NCBI RefSeq assembly: GCF_000474745.1
Contig: NZ_ASJR01000006.1
Span: 62,001-126,000, forward strand
Origin: Chitinivibrio alkaliphilus ACht1
GTDB lineage: Bacteria; Fibrobacterota; Chitinivibrionia; Chitinivibrionales; Chitinivibrionaceae
DNA length: 64,000 nt
Direction: 5' to 3'
Both the position numbers and the translations under genes were made by a program. Below, piece by piece: positions 51,604-59,981 of this stretch (position 1 is the stretch's first letter; each line of letters starts with the position of its first letter). The notes under the pieces were generated by a model. The model was not told where the DNA came from. It saw nothing but the letters and a program-made list of their open reading frames with translations, and searched no databases.

Positions 51604-52395
51604 CACGCGCAGGGCTTGGGTGCGGTAGGAACCGCCAAAAAGATTGTAATGGTTGAGGATGTGATACAGCTGGTAGATGGGGCGGCGTGCCGCTTCATTT
51701 TTGTCGCGGGGAAAGTGTTCCTCGTAGGCGCGATAAAAGGCGCGGGGAAACTGTCCAAAAAGGGATGTCATGGCAAGATCTGCCTCGCGATGGCCGTAGT
51801 AGACTGCGGGATCAAACAGAACGGGGGATCCCTGCTCGTCAGCGCAGTGATTTCCTCCCCAGAGATCACCATGAAGCAGTGCCGGCGGTTCTGTAACCTG
51901 AGAAAGGAGCGTTTCAATTGATGAGCGTGCAGCGGAAAAACAGCGCTGTAGTGCTTCCCCTGCACCTCGACTTACTGCCCACTTCACTTGTGGCGCCAAG
52001 CGATGCTCGCAGAAAAAGAACGCCCATGACTCTTCCGGTGTATTTATTTGAGGTGTGGCACCGATATAGTTATCATGGGTAAAGCCGAAGGTTTGGCTGC
52101 TGAAACGATGTAATTGTGCCACGGCAGAGCCAAAGCGGGCATAAAACTGTTTGTTCGGTCTTTGGGGCTGAATGTATTCAAGGATAAGGGTTTTCCCTTT
52201 GGCGTGAATAACCCGCGGAATGCGTAGGGCGGTACAACGAGCAAGCTCCTGTAATCCTGCCGCTTCTTTTTCGGCAATCATATCATGGTGATACTGTTTG
52301 CAAAAAAAAGATTCTCCCGTATCAATAAAAAGACGAAATGCTTGTCCAATGTCTCCCCCGGAGAGAGCTTCATATCTGGTTACAGCATGTCCCAT
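51586..52395 (-). CDS. Fructosamine/ketosamine-3-kinase family protein
   Basis: The 269-residue protein has an aminoglycoside-phosphotransferase fold. It shows LSGGDIGQAFRL near residue 14, FFCKQY with the ATP-binding lysine, LILEYI, the catalytic LLHGDLWGGN and the metal-binding LFDPAVYYGHREADLAM. The family phosphorylates sugar amines on glycated proteins, which leads to deglycation. The ATG at 52395 lies 7 bases after the stop of the phosphatase gene; a longer reading to 52551 would run into that gene. LMW-PTP and ketosamine-kinase genes often sit together. Confidence 0.88.
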   Translation of the reverse strand: MGHAVTRYEALSGGDIGQAFRLFIDTGESFFCKQYHHDMIAEKEAAGLQELARCTALRIPRVIHAKGKTLILEYIQPQRPNKQFYARFGSAVAQLHRFSSQTFGFTHDNYIGATPQINTPEESWAFFFCEHRLAPQVKWAVSRGAGEALQRCFSAARSSIETLLSQVTEPPALLHGDLWGGNHCADEQGSPVLFDPAVYYGHREADLAMTSLFGQFPRAFYRAYEEHFPRDKNEAARRPIYQLYHILNHYNLFGGSYRTQALRVLQQFV

Positions 52396-52402
52396 AACGG
52401 TC

Positions 52403-52888
52403 TTAGGACATTTCACGAAGATTCTCCTTCGCAGTAATATGAGCAAGAAGGCCCTCACAGCTGTCTTCAAGGATATCAAGGACACGTTCAAACCCCGCAG
52501 GACCGCCATAGTATGGGTCGGGTACGTCCTGTGCTGAGGTTGATTGAGCAAAATCGGTCATCTTGAAGAGCTTTTTTCTATCAGCCTTCGATGCCTGCTC
52601 TGCCATATCAGCATAATTCTGTCTATCTTGGGCGATAAGGTAGTCAAACCGAGAAAAATCAGCAGGGGTAAACTGACGTGCCCGACTTGTGAGGGTGTAG
52701 CCCCGTTTTTCTGCATGGCTCTGCATGCGCCGATCAGCCGGTTCATTGACGTGGTAAGCAGATGTTCCGGCGGAATCAATCTCAATACAGTCTTCCAGGT
52801 GATTTTTTTCAACAAAATGGCGAAAGACTGCTTCCGCAGAGGGTGATCGACAAATGTTTCCGAGGCAGACAAAGAGTACGCGTATCAT
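52403..52888 (-). CDS. Low-molecular-weight protein-tyrosine phosphatase
   Basis: This 161-residue phosphatase has the P-loop VCLGNICRSPSAE at the N-terminus (C-x5-R-S, Cys8) and the general acid Asp in VPDPYYGG. IDSAGTSAYHVNEPAD is the usual second conserved block. Pairing with the downstream ketosamine kinase hints at a role in protein repair or sugar-phosphate dephosphorylation rather than capsule control. The ATG overlaps the stop of the PAC2 gene by four bases (ATGA). Confidence 0.93.
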   Translation of the reverse strand: MIRVLFVCLGNICRSPSAEAVFRHFVEKNHLEDCIEIDSAGTSAYHVNEPADRRMQSHAEKRGYTLTSRARQFTPADFSRFDYLIAQDRQNYADMAEQASKADRKKLFKMTDFAQSTSAQDVPDPYYGGPAGFERVLDILEDSCEGLLAHITAKENLREMS

Positions 52889-53850
52889 AGTTCCGTGTCC
52901 CTGTTTGAATCTTTAAAAAGGTTGAGAAAGCGATGTTCGTAGAGTTCGTAAAGGTTCCAGCGGTCAAGCTCTTTTTTTAGCTGTGGGGCCTTCTCACGAT
53001 CTTGCTTTACTTCTTCAAAGAGCTTTTCAATTTTATCCATGATAAATCGGGGGACTTCTCGTTCATGGTCAACCTCGCTGTCTTCAACAAGGTCATGCCA
53101 TTCCTCTTCTTCTTCATTATCTTTCATAGCATTGGGATAGTATTGGCGAATGCGCTCCTCTATTTCTGAAAATTGTGAATCTACCAGACGAATGCTCTGT
53201 TCGAGCTCCTGTTTTTCCGTGTGAATCCCGAGGAGGGTTTCCAGAAGTTTGATAATTTCCAGTGATGCCTTAGGGTAGGAAAGGTTTGTCGCAAAGGAGG
53301 GGATGGTTCCCAAAAAACAGGCGGATTCAATATTGTATTTTGCTGCAACCCCCAGTATGAGGCCGTTGAGACCGGCAATATAACCGTTGGGCATGGGCTC
53401 TATCTCTGAGTCTTTAAACTCCGTGAGCAGGTCTTTGCTATTGTAGGCACCGTAGATTTGGGGAGGGACCGTGTGAGAGACATCCTTGGCGAAGGCGGCG
53501 GTAGTAAAAAGCCGTTGTACATCGTATTCTAAGGCAAGGTGAATGAGTTTACGCACAATGGTGAGTCCCTCTTTTCCAGAGATTTGTGCATTACTCTCAA
53601 AGATGATGAGGTCTGGATCCTGGTGGTAATAGAGTATCGATCGGGGGATCTCCGGGAGTTGTGCCACCCCGTCTTCAACAATAATTGACTCGGGAATAAA
53701 ATATGGCGTCATATCAATTTCACCGAGAACATCCGCATTGATCTTACTGCGTAGATAGTCTGTGGAAATAATTCCCACATTTCCCATTCCCGGCCAGGAT
53801 GCAATCATTGTCGGATTTGTCTTAAACTGAACGTCTTGATAAATTCGCAT
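52885..53850 (-). CDS. PAC2-family protein
   Basis: This 321-residue protein of the PAC2 (proteasome assembly chaperone-like) family has the N-terminal TMIASWPGMGNVGIISTDYL, DLIIFESNAQISG, the central LFTTAAFAKDVSH and GLNGLILGVAA, as in bacterial and archaeal relatives. The C-terminal 110 residues are strongly acidic and helical (DNEEEEEWHDLVEDSEVDHE), likely coiled coil. The function in bacteria without a proteasome is unknown. The ATG at 53850 follows GAGG; the extra 11 codons to 53883 are not needed. Confidence 0.82.
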   Translation of the reverse strand: MRIYQDVQFKTNPTMIASWPGMGNVGIISTDYLRSKINADVLGEIDMTPYFIPESIIVEDGVAQLPEIPRSILYYHQDPDLIIFESNAQISGKEGLTIVRKLIHLALEYDVQRLFTTAAFAKDVSHTVPPQIYGAYNSKDLLTEFKDSEIEPMPNGYIAGLNGLILGVAAKYNIESACFLGTIPSFATNLSYPKASLEIIKLLETLLGIHTEKQELEQSIRLVDSQFSEIEERIRQYYPNAMKDNEEEEEWHDLVEDSEVDHEREVPRFIMDKIEKLFEEVKQDREKAPQLKKELDRWNLYELYEHRFLNLFKDSNRDTEL

Positions 53851-53931
53851 TATGCTTCTTGCCTCTGTTAATATGGGGAGCAAAAAATATATTTACATCG
53901 TGTAGTATACAATATATAACCATGCAGGCCT

Positions 53932-54876
53932 ATGATTGATTTTACAGATAAATTATTTCTTGCACCCATGGCTGGGGTTTCCGACCCTGTCTACCGGCAG
54001 ATCTGCCGTGAAATGGGTGCTGATATTGTCCTGACGGAAATGGTGAGTGCCACGGGACTGCATTATGGTTCTGAAAAGACAGCAGATTTGGCTCGCGTTT
54101 CTCCTGCTGATCGGCCTTGTGGCGTGCAGCTCTTCGGAGCAGACCCAGATGAGATGGGCCGTGCCGTAGCAGAGATACAGGAGCGTTTTTCCCCCGATTT
54201 TATCGATTTAAACGCGGGATGCCCCGTTAAAAAAGTTGTTTCGAAAAATGGTGGAGCAGCTCTATTGCAACAGGAAAAACTCTTTTCCTCCATTATACGT
54301 GCCATGGTGCGCGAAAGCTCTGTTCCCGTGACCGTGAAGATTCGCTCAGGATGGACCAAGGATGCCTTGGTAGATTGTCTCTTTGGAACAGTGGCCGAAG
54401 ATGCGGGGGCCGCCTTAGTTACCCTCCACCCGCGAACCCGTTCCATGGGATACAGTGGACGGGCTGATTGGTCTCGCATTGCCCGGTTGAAAGAGACCGT
54501 GTCTATTCCCGTTGTTGGAAATGGAGATATCACCACCCCCGAGGAGGCACGGCAGATGTATGAAGAGACTGGCTGTGATTCTCTCATGCTTGCTCGGGGA
54601 ACCTACGGGGCACCGTGGATCTTCTCGCAGATTCGCTCTTTTTTGGAAAAGGGTACGTATACTCCTGTTTCCATTGGACAGCGTTTGGACATGGCAAAAT
54701 ATCACTACACATTATATGAAGAACAATATGGCCCGCGAAGAACCTTGAAGGATATGCGCAAGCATCTTGCTTGGTATATCAAAGGAATTCCCGGGGCAAC
54801 ACGGGGACGTGATGCCATTTTCCGCGCCCTCACACGGTCAGAGATATTTGCGAGCATAGATTCTCTTTATCCCTAG
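53932..54876 (+). CDS. dus: tRNA-dihydrouridine synthase
   Basis: This FMN enzyme of 314 residues reduces uridines in the tRNA D-loop. LAPMAGVSDPVYR, the catalytic-Cys region IDLNAGCPVKKVV, VTVKIRSGW, LHPRTRSMGYSG and VVGNGDITTPEEA are all in place and match DusB-type proteins. It is followed 9 bases later by radC. The upstream gap is divergent with the PAC2 gene. The ribosome site (AGGCCT) is weak but close. Confidence 0.94.
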   Translation: MIDFTDKLFLAPMAGVSDPVYRQICREMGADIVLTEMVSATGLHYGSEKTADLARVSPADRPCGVQLFGADPDEMGRAVAEIQERFSPDFIDLNAGCPVKKVVSKNGGAALLQQEKLFSSIIRAMVRESSVPVTVKIRSGWTKDALVDCLFGTVAEDAGAALVTLHPRTRSMGYSGRADWSRIARLKETVSIPVVGNGDITTPEEARQMYEETGCDSLMLARGTYGAPWIFSQIRSFLEKGTYTPVSIGQRLDMAKYHYTLYEEQYGPRRTLKDMRKHLAWYIKGIPGATRGRDAIFRALTRSEIFASIDSLYP

Positions 54877-54885
54877 GGAGGCAGT

Positions 54886-55566
54886 ATGGACACGGGGGGA
54901 CACCGAAAACGACTTCTTGAGCGCTATATTAATCATGGCGCAGAAGCACTGTATGAGTATGAACTTGTAGAGTTGCTTCTTACCTATCTCATACCCCGAC
55001 GAGATACAAAGCCCCTGGCCAAGCGTCTGTGGAATACCTATGGGAGTTTTAGCCGTTTCTTTGCGGCGCCTTCAGAGGAGTTGACCGAAGAAGCAGGAAT
55101 TACTCGTCGCGGGGCGGCTCTTATTTCGCTTATACGAGATTTTGGACGGCTCTGTCTCTCAGAAGAGATGGCCGGGCGTCACTATATTAGAAATAAGAAT
55201 GATGTTCATAACTACCTTCGTTTTACCTATGCCCACCTGCGTGAAGAATTTGCGGTGATTCTCTTTTTAGATAATCAAAATCGAGTAATTCACCCACGAA
55301 TTATTTCGCGGGGAACCGTAGATCACTGTACGGTGTACCCCAGTAAAATTTTTCAATCTGCCTTTGAAGTGCGTGCAGCGGCCCTGCTTCTTGCACATAA
55401 TCATCCCGGTGGGTCTCCTCATCCCTCCACTGCTGATATTGATCTTACCCGCCGCATCAAGGAGGCGGGGCGACTTCTACAGGTGGAGCTTCTGGATCAT
55501 ATTATTATCACCGATAGCACCGTGATTAGTCTGCGAGCTTCCCCTGAGTGGCCGGCCGACTCATAG
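54886..55566 (+). CDS. radC: RadC-family JAB/MPN domain protein
   Basis: The 226-residue protein has an N-terminal helix-hairpin-helix region (YEYELVELLLTYLIPRRDTKPLA) and a C-terminal MPN/JAB domain. Its metal motif is complete: AHNHPGGSPHPSTADIDLT contains H-x-H and the Asp, with the Glu earlier in REEFAVIL. RadC was once linked to DNA repair, but its activity is unclear. AGGGAGGC gives a good ribosome site before the ATG, 9 bases after dus. Confidence 0.92.
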   Translation: MDTGGHRKRLLERYINHGAEALYEYELVELLLTYLIPRRDTKPLAKRLWNTYGSFSRFFAAPSEELTEEAGITRRGAALISLIRDFGRLCLSEEMAGRHYIRNKNDVHNYLRFTYAHLREEFAVILFLDNQNRVIHPRIISRGTVDHCTVYPSKIFQSAFEVRAAALLLAHNHPGGSPHPSTADIDLTRRIKEAGRLLQVELLDHIIITDSTVISLRASPEWPADS

Positions 55567-55739
55567 ATGCATTTGGTGCAGAAGTGTTGCGCCTTTTTTC
55601 AGAACAGGTGGATTGCATGACAAGGCAGGATACAGGAATTGTTTGTGTCGGCTCCCCCTTACTCCAGACGTCTTTCTTTTCTGATAGGTGGCATGGTTTA
55701 TGCTTGTTTCCTACGGAGAAACCGTAATAAGGAGAGAAT

Positions 55740-55892
55740 ATGCGACAAATTGTTGGTATTGCAGTGGGTGCTGTGGTTGGGTTTTTGCTGTATCGATTTA
55801 TCGGTTGTAGCACCGGAAGCTGCCCCATAACGGCAAATCCTGTAACAAGTAGTCTCTATGGAGCGCTCTTAGGGTTTTTGGTAACCCTGTAA
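55740..55892 (+). CDS. Small DUF6132-like membrane protein, 50 residues
   Basis: AAGGAGAG precedes the ATG at 55740. The product has two hydrophobic helices (IVGIAVGAVVGFLLYRFI and SSLYGALLGFLVTL) joined by GCSTGSCPITANPVT. The C-x5-C-P-I-T-x-N-P motif is typical of small DUF6132-type proteins, often found near thiol or sulfur genes. The 173 bases between radC and this gene hold only a weak 34-codon frame (ATG 55617 after AGGTGG) that I do not call. Confidence 0.75.
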   Translation: MRQIVGIAVGAVVGFLLYRFIGCSTGSCPITANPVTSSLYGALLGFLVTL

Positions 55893-55896
55893 GGAG

Positions 55897-56412
55897 TTAC
55901 TCTTCGGTGCGGCAGGCAAGATAGGGAAGATTTCGGTGGTGTTGTTGATAATCCAGGCCATAGCCGAATACGAAGGTATCGGGAATTTCAAAACAGAAGT
56001 AGTCCGGTGTAACAGGGGCAATACGCCGTGAGGGTTTGTTGAGAAACGAGGCGATGCGTATGGAGCGGGGAGAACGCAGCTGCAAGAGTTCTACTACATG
56101 GTGAAGGGTACAACCCGTATCAACAATATCTTCCACCAAGAGGATATCTTGATTGGCAATATCGATATCAATATCTTTTACAATTTTTACCCGACCCTGA
56201 CTCTCAGTAGCATTGCCGTATGAAGAGGTGGTAAGAAAGTCTACCTGCACGGGGACACTTACATTCCGTAGGAGGTCTGCCATAAATATAAAACCTCCCT
56301 TGAGAAGTCCCACGGCAATATACCCGTGGGGGTAGTCCTGTGAGATCTGCGCTGCCACTTCCTGTACTCTTACCGTTATTTCCTTTTCATGAATAAGGAT
56401 GTTGTGTTGCAC
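55897..56412 (-). CDS. hpt: Hypoxanthine phosphoribosyltransferase
   Basis: This purine-salvage enzyme of 171 residues makes IMP/GMP from hypoxanthine/guanine and PRPP. The flexible loop region SSYGNATESQGRVKI, the PRPP-binding motif ILLVEDIVDTGCTL and FVFGYGLDYQQHHRNLPYL at the C-terminus are all standard. The start overlaps the end of the dynamin-like gene by 26 bases, so the two are translationally coupled, an unusual pairing. Confidence 0.93.
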   Translation of the reverse strand: MQHNILIHEKEITVRVQEVAAQISQDYPHGYIAVGLLKGGFIFMADLLRNVSVPVQVDFLTTSSYGNATESQGRVKIVKDIDIDIANQDILLVEDIVDTGCTLHHVVELLQLRSPRSIRIASFLNKPSRRIAPVTPDYFCFEIPDTFVFGYGLDYQQHHRNLPYLACRTEE

Positions 56413-58003
56413 AGTTTCTCCGTTCTGCCAGGGCGTGAAGATGATCTACTACGGCGTGCCACTGAGGTGGTATAGGGGGGATCGATGAAATATGACAACT
56501 GTCTTCATCTGTATCACTACTCATGAGGTGGGAGTGAAAATGTGAGAAGAGGGTGGCAAGACCTGTTTCTGTTTGTTCTATCAGTTCCTTCCGGAGCATG
56601 AGGGATACTTCCTTGGCACGACGGAGTATGATTTTTTTCCGGGCTTCCTGGCGGTTCCACAGGGGAAGGCGGACTGGTTCAAAAGTATGGGGTAGTTTTT
56701 CCAGGGCTGCTTGTGGTGAAATCAGGGGAAGCTCGAAGGAGGAGCTGGTGCAAGCATGGTGGGTTTTGGTGCTCACTAGGAGCTGTTCCCGGGTGAGCAG
56801 CCCCTGAAGATGGTGTGTGGTTTCTTGCGCCACAAGGGCAAGCACAGAAAACAGCTGTGGCATGGCACGGCTCAGCGGCGTTTTTTCAAGATGTACATGG
56901 GCGTATAATAGTTCTGCAACGCGGGTAATAAGCTGATCTGAGCGCAGCTCTGCCATGTGGTGCAGTTCGTGGCGCACCCGTTTTTCCTCGCGATAGAGAA
57001 ATGCCCGTGTTTCCTCTCGCTCTTGCTTTTTTTGTTGTATGCGGCGGCGAACTTCTTCCTGTTTGTGTGCTGCCTCTTCACAAGTGGCGGCATGGGCCCG
57101 GATATCTGCGGATACTTTTTGGGCTGCTGCCATACAGAGATCATGCAGCTTATTGGTAAGTGCTTGGGCGAGGGAGAAGTACTTTTCCCGTTGGATAAAC
57201 TCTTGTATTTTGGCTGTGAGAGCATCCCGTTTATGGAGATACTCCGGGGTGTCCTTGGTGGAGATCTGAAAGAGATGCGGAGCAGCAAGGGTGAGTTTTT
57301 CTTGTAGGGTGTGCAGAATAAAGGCTGTGGTCTCACGTCGTTCCGGTTCTGTAAGAAGGTCAATTTTATTATAGATAAAAAAGAGCTGTGTCACATGGGG
57401 CTGAATGGTTTTTAAAAAATTAAGCTCCATTTGGGTTACGGGAAGATCGGCACTGAGCATGAAAAGTGCAGCATCACACTCCTTGAGTAGTGAGATAGTG
57501 GCACGGGTGTTGTGGATATGGGTTGATCCAAAGCCCGGTGTATCAATAAAAACAGTGCCGTGGTGGAGGAGGGGATGGGGGTAGAAAACTTCCACAGAGG
57601 TGACGTTTTTGTGGTTTTTAGGATTCTCCTGCTCTGCCACATACGGTACAAGGGCATCACTTATAGAGCCGGTATACTCTCGGTGATAGATCTCTCTGCC
57701 TTGGGTAAAGCGGATACGAAACCCCGGAGTGGTCCCATATCTGATTTCTGTAGAAAGGGATGTTAGGGGGAGTACAGAAACCGGGAGAAGGTCTTCTCCC
57801 ATGAGGGTATTGAGGAAGGTTGATTTACCGCGGTTAAACTGGCCGATAAGGGCAATGTGCATCTCCCCGCGGAAGAGACGGTTTTTGAGATTTTCCAGAT
57901 CTCCCTTCTCACTGGCCAAAGAGGTGGGCCCATCGTAATAGCTCAGGAGGAGTTCCGCCTGGGTAATGAGTTCATCCATTGGTAAGGATGCGTAGTTCAC
58001 CAT
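56387..58003 (-). CDS. Dynamin-like GTPase
   Basis: This 538-residue protein has an N-terminal dynamin-type GTPase domain: G1 LIGQFNRGKSTFLNTLMG (about residue 52), the G2 Thr in LPLTSLSTEIRYG, G3 FIDTPGFGS and G4 FIYNKIDLL. A long helical region follows, with RRRIQQKKQEREETRAF and ELHHMAELRS, and no clear transmembrane pair. Bacterial dynamin-like proteins remodel or protect membranes. The ATG at 58003 is 7 bases after the parE stop, and the 3' end overlaps hpt. The role in this operon is unknown. Confidence 0.85.
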   Translation of the reverse strand: MVNYASLPMDELITQAELLLSYYDGPTSLASEKGDLENLKNRLFRGEMHIALIGQFNRGKSTFLNTLMGEDLLPVSVLPLTSLSTEIRYGTTPGFRIRFTQGREIYHREYTGSISDALVPYVAEQENPKNHKNVTSVEVFYPHPLLHHGTVFIDTPGFGSTHIHNTRATISLLKECDAALFMLSADLPVTQMELNFLKTIQPHVTQLFFIYNKIDLLTEPERRETTAFILHTLQEKLTLAAPHLFQISTKDTPEYLHKRDALTAKIQEFIQREKYFSLAQALTNKLHDLCMAAAQKVSADIRAHAATCEEAAHKQEEVRRRIQQKKQEREETRAFLYREEKRVRHELHHMAELRSDQLITRVAELLYAHVHLEKTPLSRAMPQLFSVLALVAQETTHHLQGLLTREQLLVSTKTHHACTSSSFELPLISPQAALEKLPHTFEPVRLPLWNRQEARKKIILRRAKEVSLMLRKELIEQTETGLATLFSHFHSHLMSSDTDEDSCHISSIPPIPPQWHAVVDHLHALAERRNCATQHPYS

Positions 58004-58010
58004 ACCCCTG

Positions 58011-59816
58011 CTACACTAAATTTTCTTCGATGAATGTTCGTCGCTGCGGCGTATTTTTTCCCATATAAAACTGCAGCGTCTGCTTTACCGTATGAAGGGA
58101 TTCCAACTGGATATCAACAAGGCGCATGGTATCTCCAATAAACTGTCCAAACTCGTCGGGGGAGATCTCTCCAAGGCCTTTAAAACGAGTTGTTTCTGGA
58201 TTACTCAACTCTGTTTGTGCGGCTATCCGTTCAGTTTCATTATAGCAGTAACGCGTCTCTTTTTTATTTCGCACACGGAAAAGCGGCGTATCAAGAATAT
58301 AGATATGATTTTCCACAACCAGCTCTTCAAAATAGGAGAGGAAGAAGGTGAGCAGAAGATTCCGAATGTGAAATCCGTCCACATCAGCATCCGTTGCAAT
58401 GACAATTTTGTTGTAGCGAAGGTGTTCAAGGTCATCTTCAATTCCCATGGCCATCATCAGACTATAGAGTTCTTCATTTTTATAAATGGCATCACGTTTA
58501 TGTCCAAAGAGATTTTTCGGTTTGCCCTTCAGCGAAAAAACCGCTTGTGTATTGGGGTCACGAGCAGAGACCATGGAACCGGAGGCGGATAACCCCTCTG
58601 TAATAAAGAGGGTTGTTTCTTCTCCTCGATCGGGGTCGGTGATGTGGTACTTACAATCTTTGAGGTTGGGTATTTTAATGGATGCTTTCTTTGCAATGGT
58701 TCGCGCTTTTTTCTTTACCGTGGCAAGCTCTTTCCGCAGTTTTTCATTCTTATCAATCTTTTCTTCAAGAATAGAGGCGGTATCACTATTTTTGTGAAGA
58801 AAATCGGTGACGGCACTTTTTACGGGGTCTACAATCTGCTTGCGAAGGTCACGGTTGCCCAATTTGTTTTTTGTCTGGCTTTCAAAGATTGGTTCCATAA
58901 TACGTATGGATATGGCGCCGACAACACCGTCACGAACATCCTGTGCCGCATAGTTCTTTCCGTAAAACTCGCGAATACCGCGAAGAATTCCCTCACGGAA
59001 GAAGGATTGATGTGTTCCGCCACCGCTGGTATACTGGCCGTTGACAAAGGAGAAATGGGTTTCTCCGTAGTTTTCTGTATGGGTAAAGGCAAACTCCAGT
59101 CGTTCATCTTCTGCGCGGTAGTAGCAGATGTCGTAGAGTTGATCCTCCTCTATTTCGGCATTGAGGAGATCCTTTAAGCCGCTCCGTGAATAATAGCTAT
59201 TCCCATCAAAGTCGATGCGGAGATTCCGATTGAGGTAGGCATAATTCCACAGCCGTTTTTCAATGTACTCGCGCCGAAATTCGTATGTACCAAAAATTTC
59301 TGTATCGGGAATAAATTCAACATAGGTCCCGTTGGGTTCATCACTTCCCTCATTTGATTCCGTGTGCAATAATTTTCCCCGTGAAAAAAACGCCTCTGTA
59401 TATGCCCCGTCACGGTAGGATATGACACGAAAATGGCTTGAGAGAGCGTTAACCGCCTTGGTGCCAATACCGTTGAGACCCACGGAAAACTGGAAAACTT
59501 CGTTATTGTATTTGGCGCCCGTATTAATGATAGAGACGCAATCAACCACTTTCCCCAAAGGGATTCCACGGCCGTAATCACGAACGCGAATGGTTTGTTC
59601 TTCTAGAGAAAGGGAGATAACCCGACCACTCCCCATGATAAATTCATCTATGGAGTTGTCCAGGACTTCCTTGAGTAATACATAGATTCCGTCATCATAA
59701 TGAGAGCCGTCACCAAGACGTCCAATATACATACCCGAGCGGAGCCGAATATGTTCTAAGGAGTCTAAGGTTTTTATTTTACTCTCATCATACCGGACAT
59801 TCTGTTCAGTACTCAT
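58011..59816 (-). CDS. parE: DNA topoisomerase IV subunit B (Bacteroidetes type)
   Basis: This is the ATPase subunit of a type IIA topoisomerase, 601 residues. It shows YIGRLGDG, the ATP-site EVLDNSIDEF, RDYGRGIPLG, GLNGIGTKAVNAL and the TOPRIM motifs TEGLSASGSM and DADVDGFHIRNLLL; it ends TFIEENLV. The first TOPRIM motif has Leu after EG where EGDSA is usual, while the catalytic Glu and the DxD are present. The short length and the NTQAVFSLKGKP block resemble the Bacteroidetes ParE rather than GyrB. The ATG at 59816 follows GAGAG; a GTG lies two codons upstream. parC is not in the window. Confidence 0.88.
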   Translation of the reverse strand: MSTEQNVRYDESKIKTLDSLEHIRLRSGMYIGRLGDGSHYDDGIYVLLKEVLDNSIDEFIMGSGRVISLSLEEQTIRVRDYGRGIPLGKVVDCVSIINTGAKYNNEVFQFSVGLNGIGTKAVNALSSHFRVISYRDGAYTEAFFSRGKLLHTESNEGSDEPNGTYVEFIPDTEIFGTYEFRREYIEKRLWNYAYLNRNLRIDFDGNSYYSRSGLKDLLNAEIEEDQLYDICYYRAEDERLEFAFTHTENYGETHFSFVNGQYTSGGGTHQSFFREGILRGIREFYGKNYAAQDVRDGVVGAISIRIMEPIFESQTKNKLGNRDLRKQIVDPVKSAVTDFLHKNSDTASILEEKIDKNEKLRKELATVKKKARTIAKKASIKIPNLKDCKYHITDPDRGEETTLFITEGLSASGSMVSARDPNTQAVFSLKGKPKNLFGHKRDAIYKNEELYSLMMAMGIEDDLEHLRYNKIVIATDADVDGFHIRNLLLTFFLSYFEELVVENHIYILDTPLFRVRNKKETRYCYNETERIAAQTELSNPETTRFKGLGEISPDEFGQFIGDTMRLVDIQLESLHTVKQTLQFYMGKNTPQRRTFIEENLV

Positions 59817-59834
59817 GGACACTCTCTTGATAGA

Positions 59835-59981
59835 TTATGTATAAATAGGATCGCTCCCGGAACGAATAACCTCTTTGGTAATGCGTACATTTGAAATATC
59901 TTTTTTGACGGAAGATCGTACATTATGGGTGTCATGGCTGTTTCGAGCACATTCCGTAATCCCCGTGCCCCGGTCTTTTTT
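59835..59981 (-). pseudogene. clpX: 3' end of clpX lying in two shifted frames
   Basis: Below the A6 run at 59981-59976, the -1 frame reads KTGARGLRNVLETAMTPIMY then DLPS, the conserved ClpX C-terminal domain. After a second A6 run (59906-59901) the frame shifts again, and KKDISNVRITKEVI, RSGSDPIYT and a stop at 59835 follow. Adding one A to each run restores a complete ClpX. Two lesions in one highly conserved gene point to errors in the assembled sequence rather than real decay. Confidence 0.75.

Noticed and set aside
55617-55721. 34-codon frame between radC and the small membrane protein, with AGGTGG before its ATG
   Set aside because: Too short, with no recognisable domain or hydrophobic pattern; kept only as a remark.
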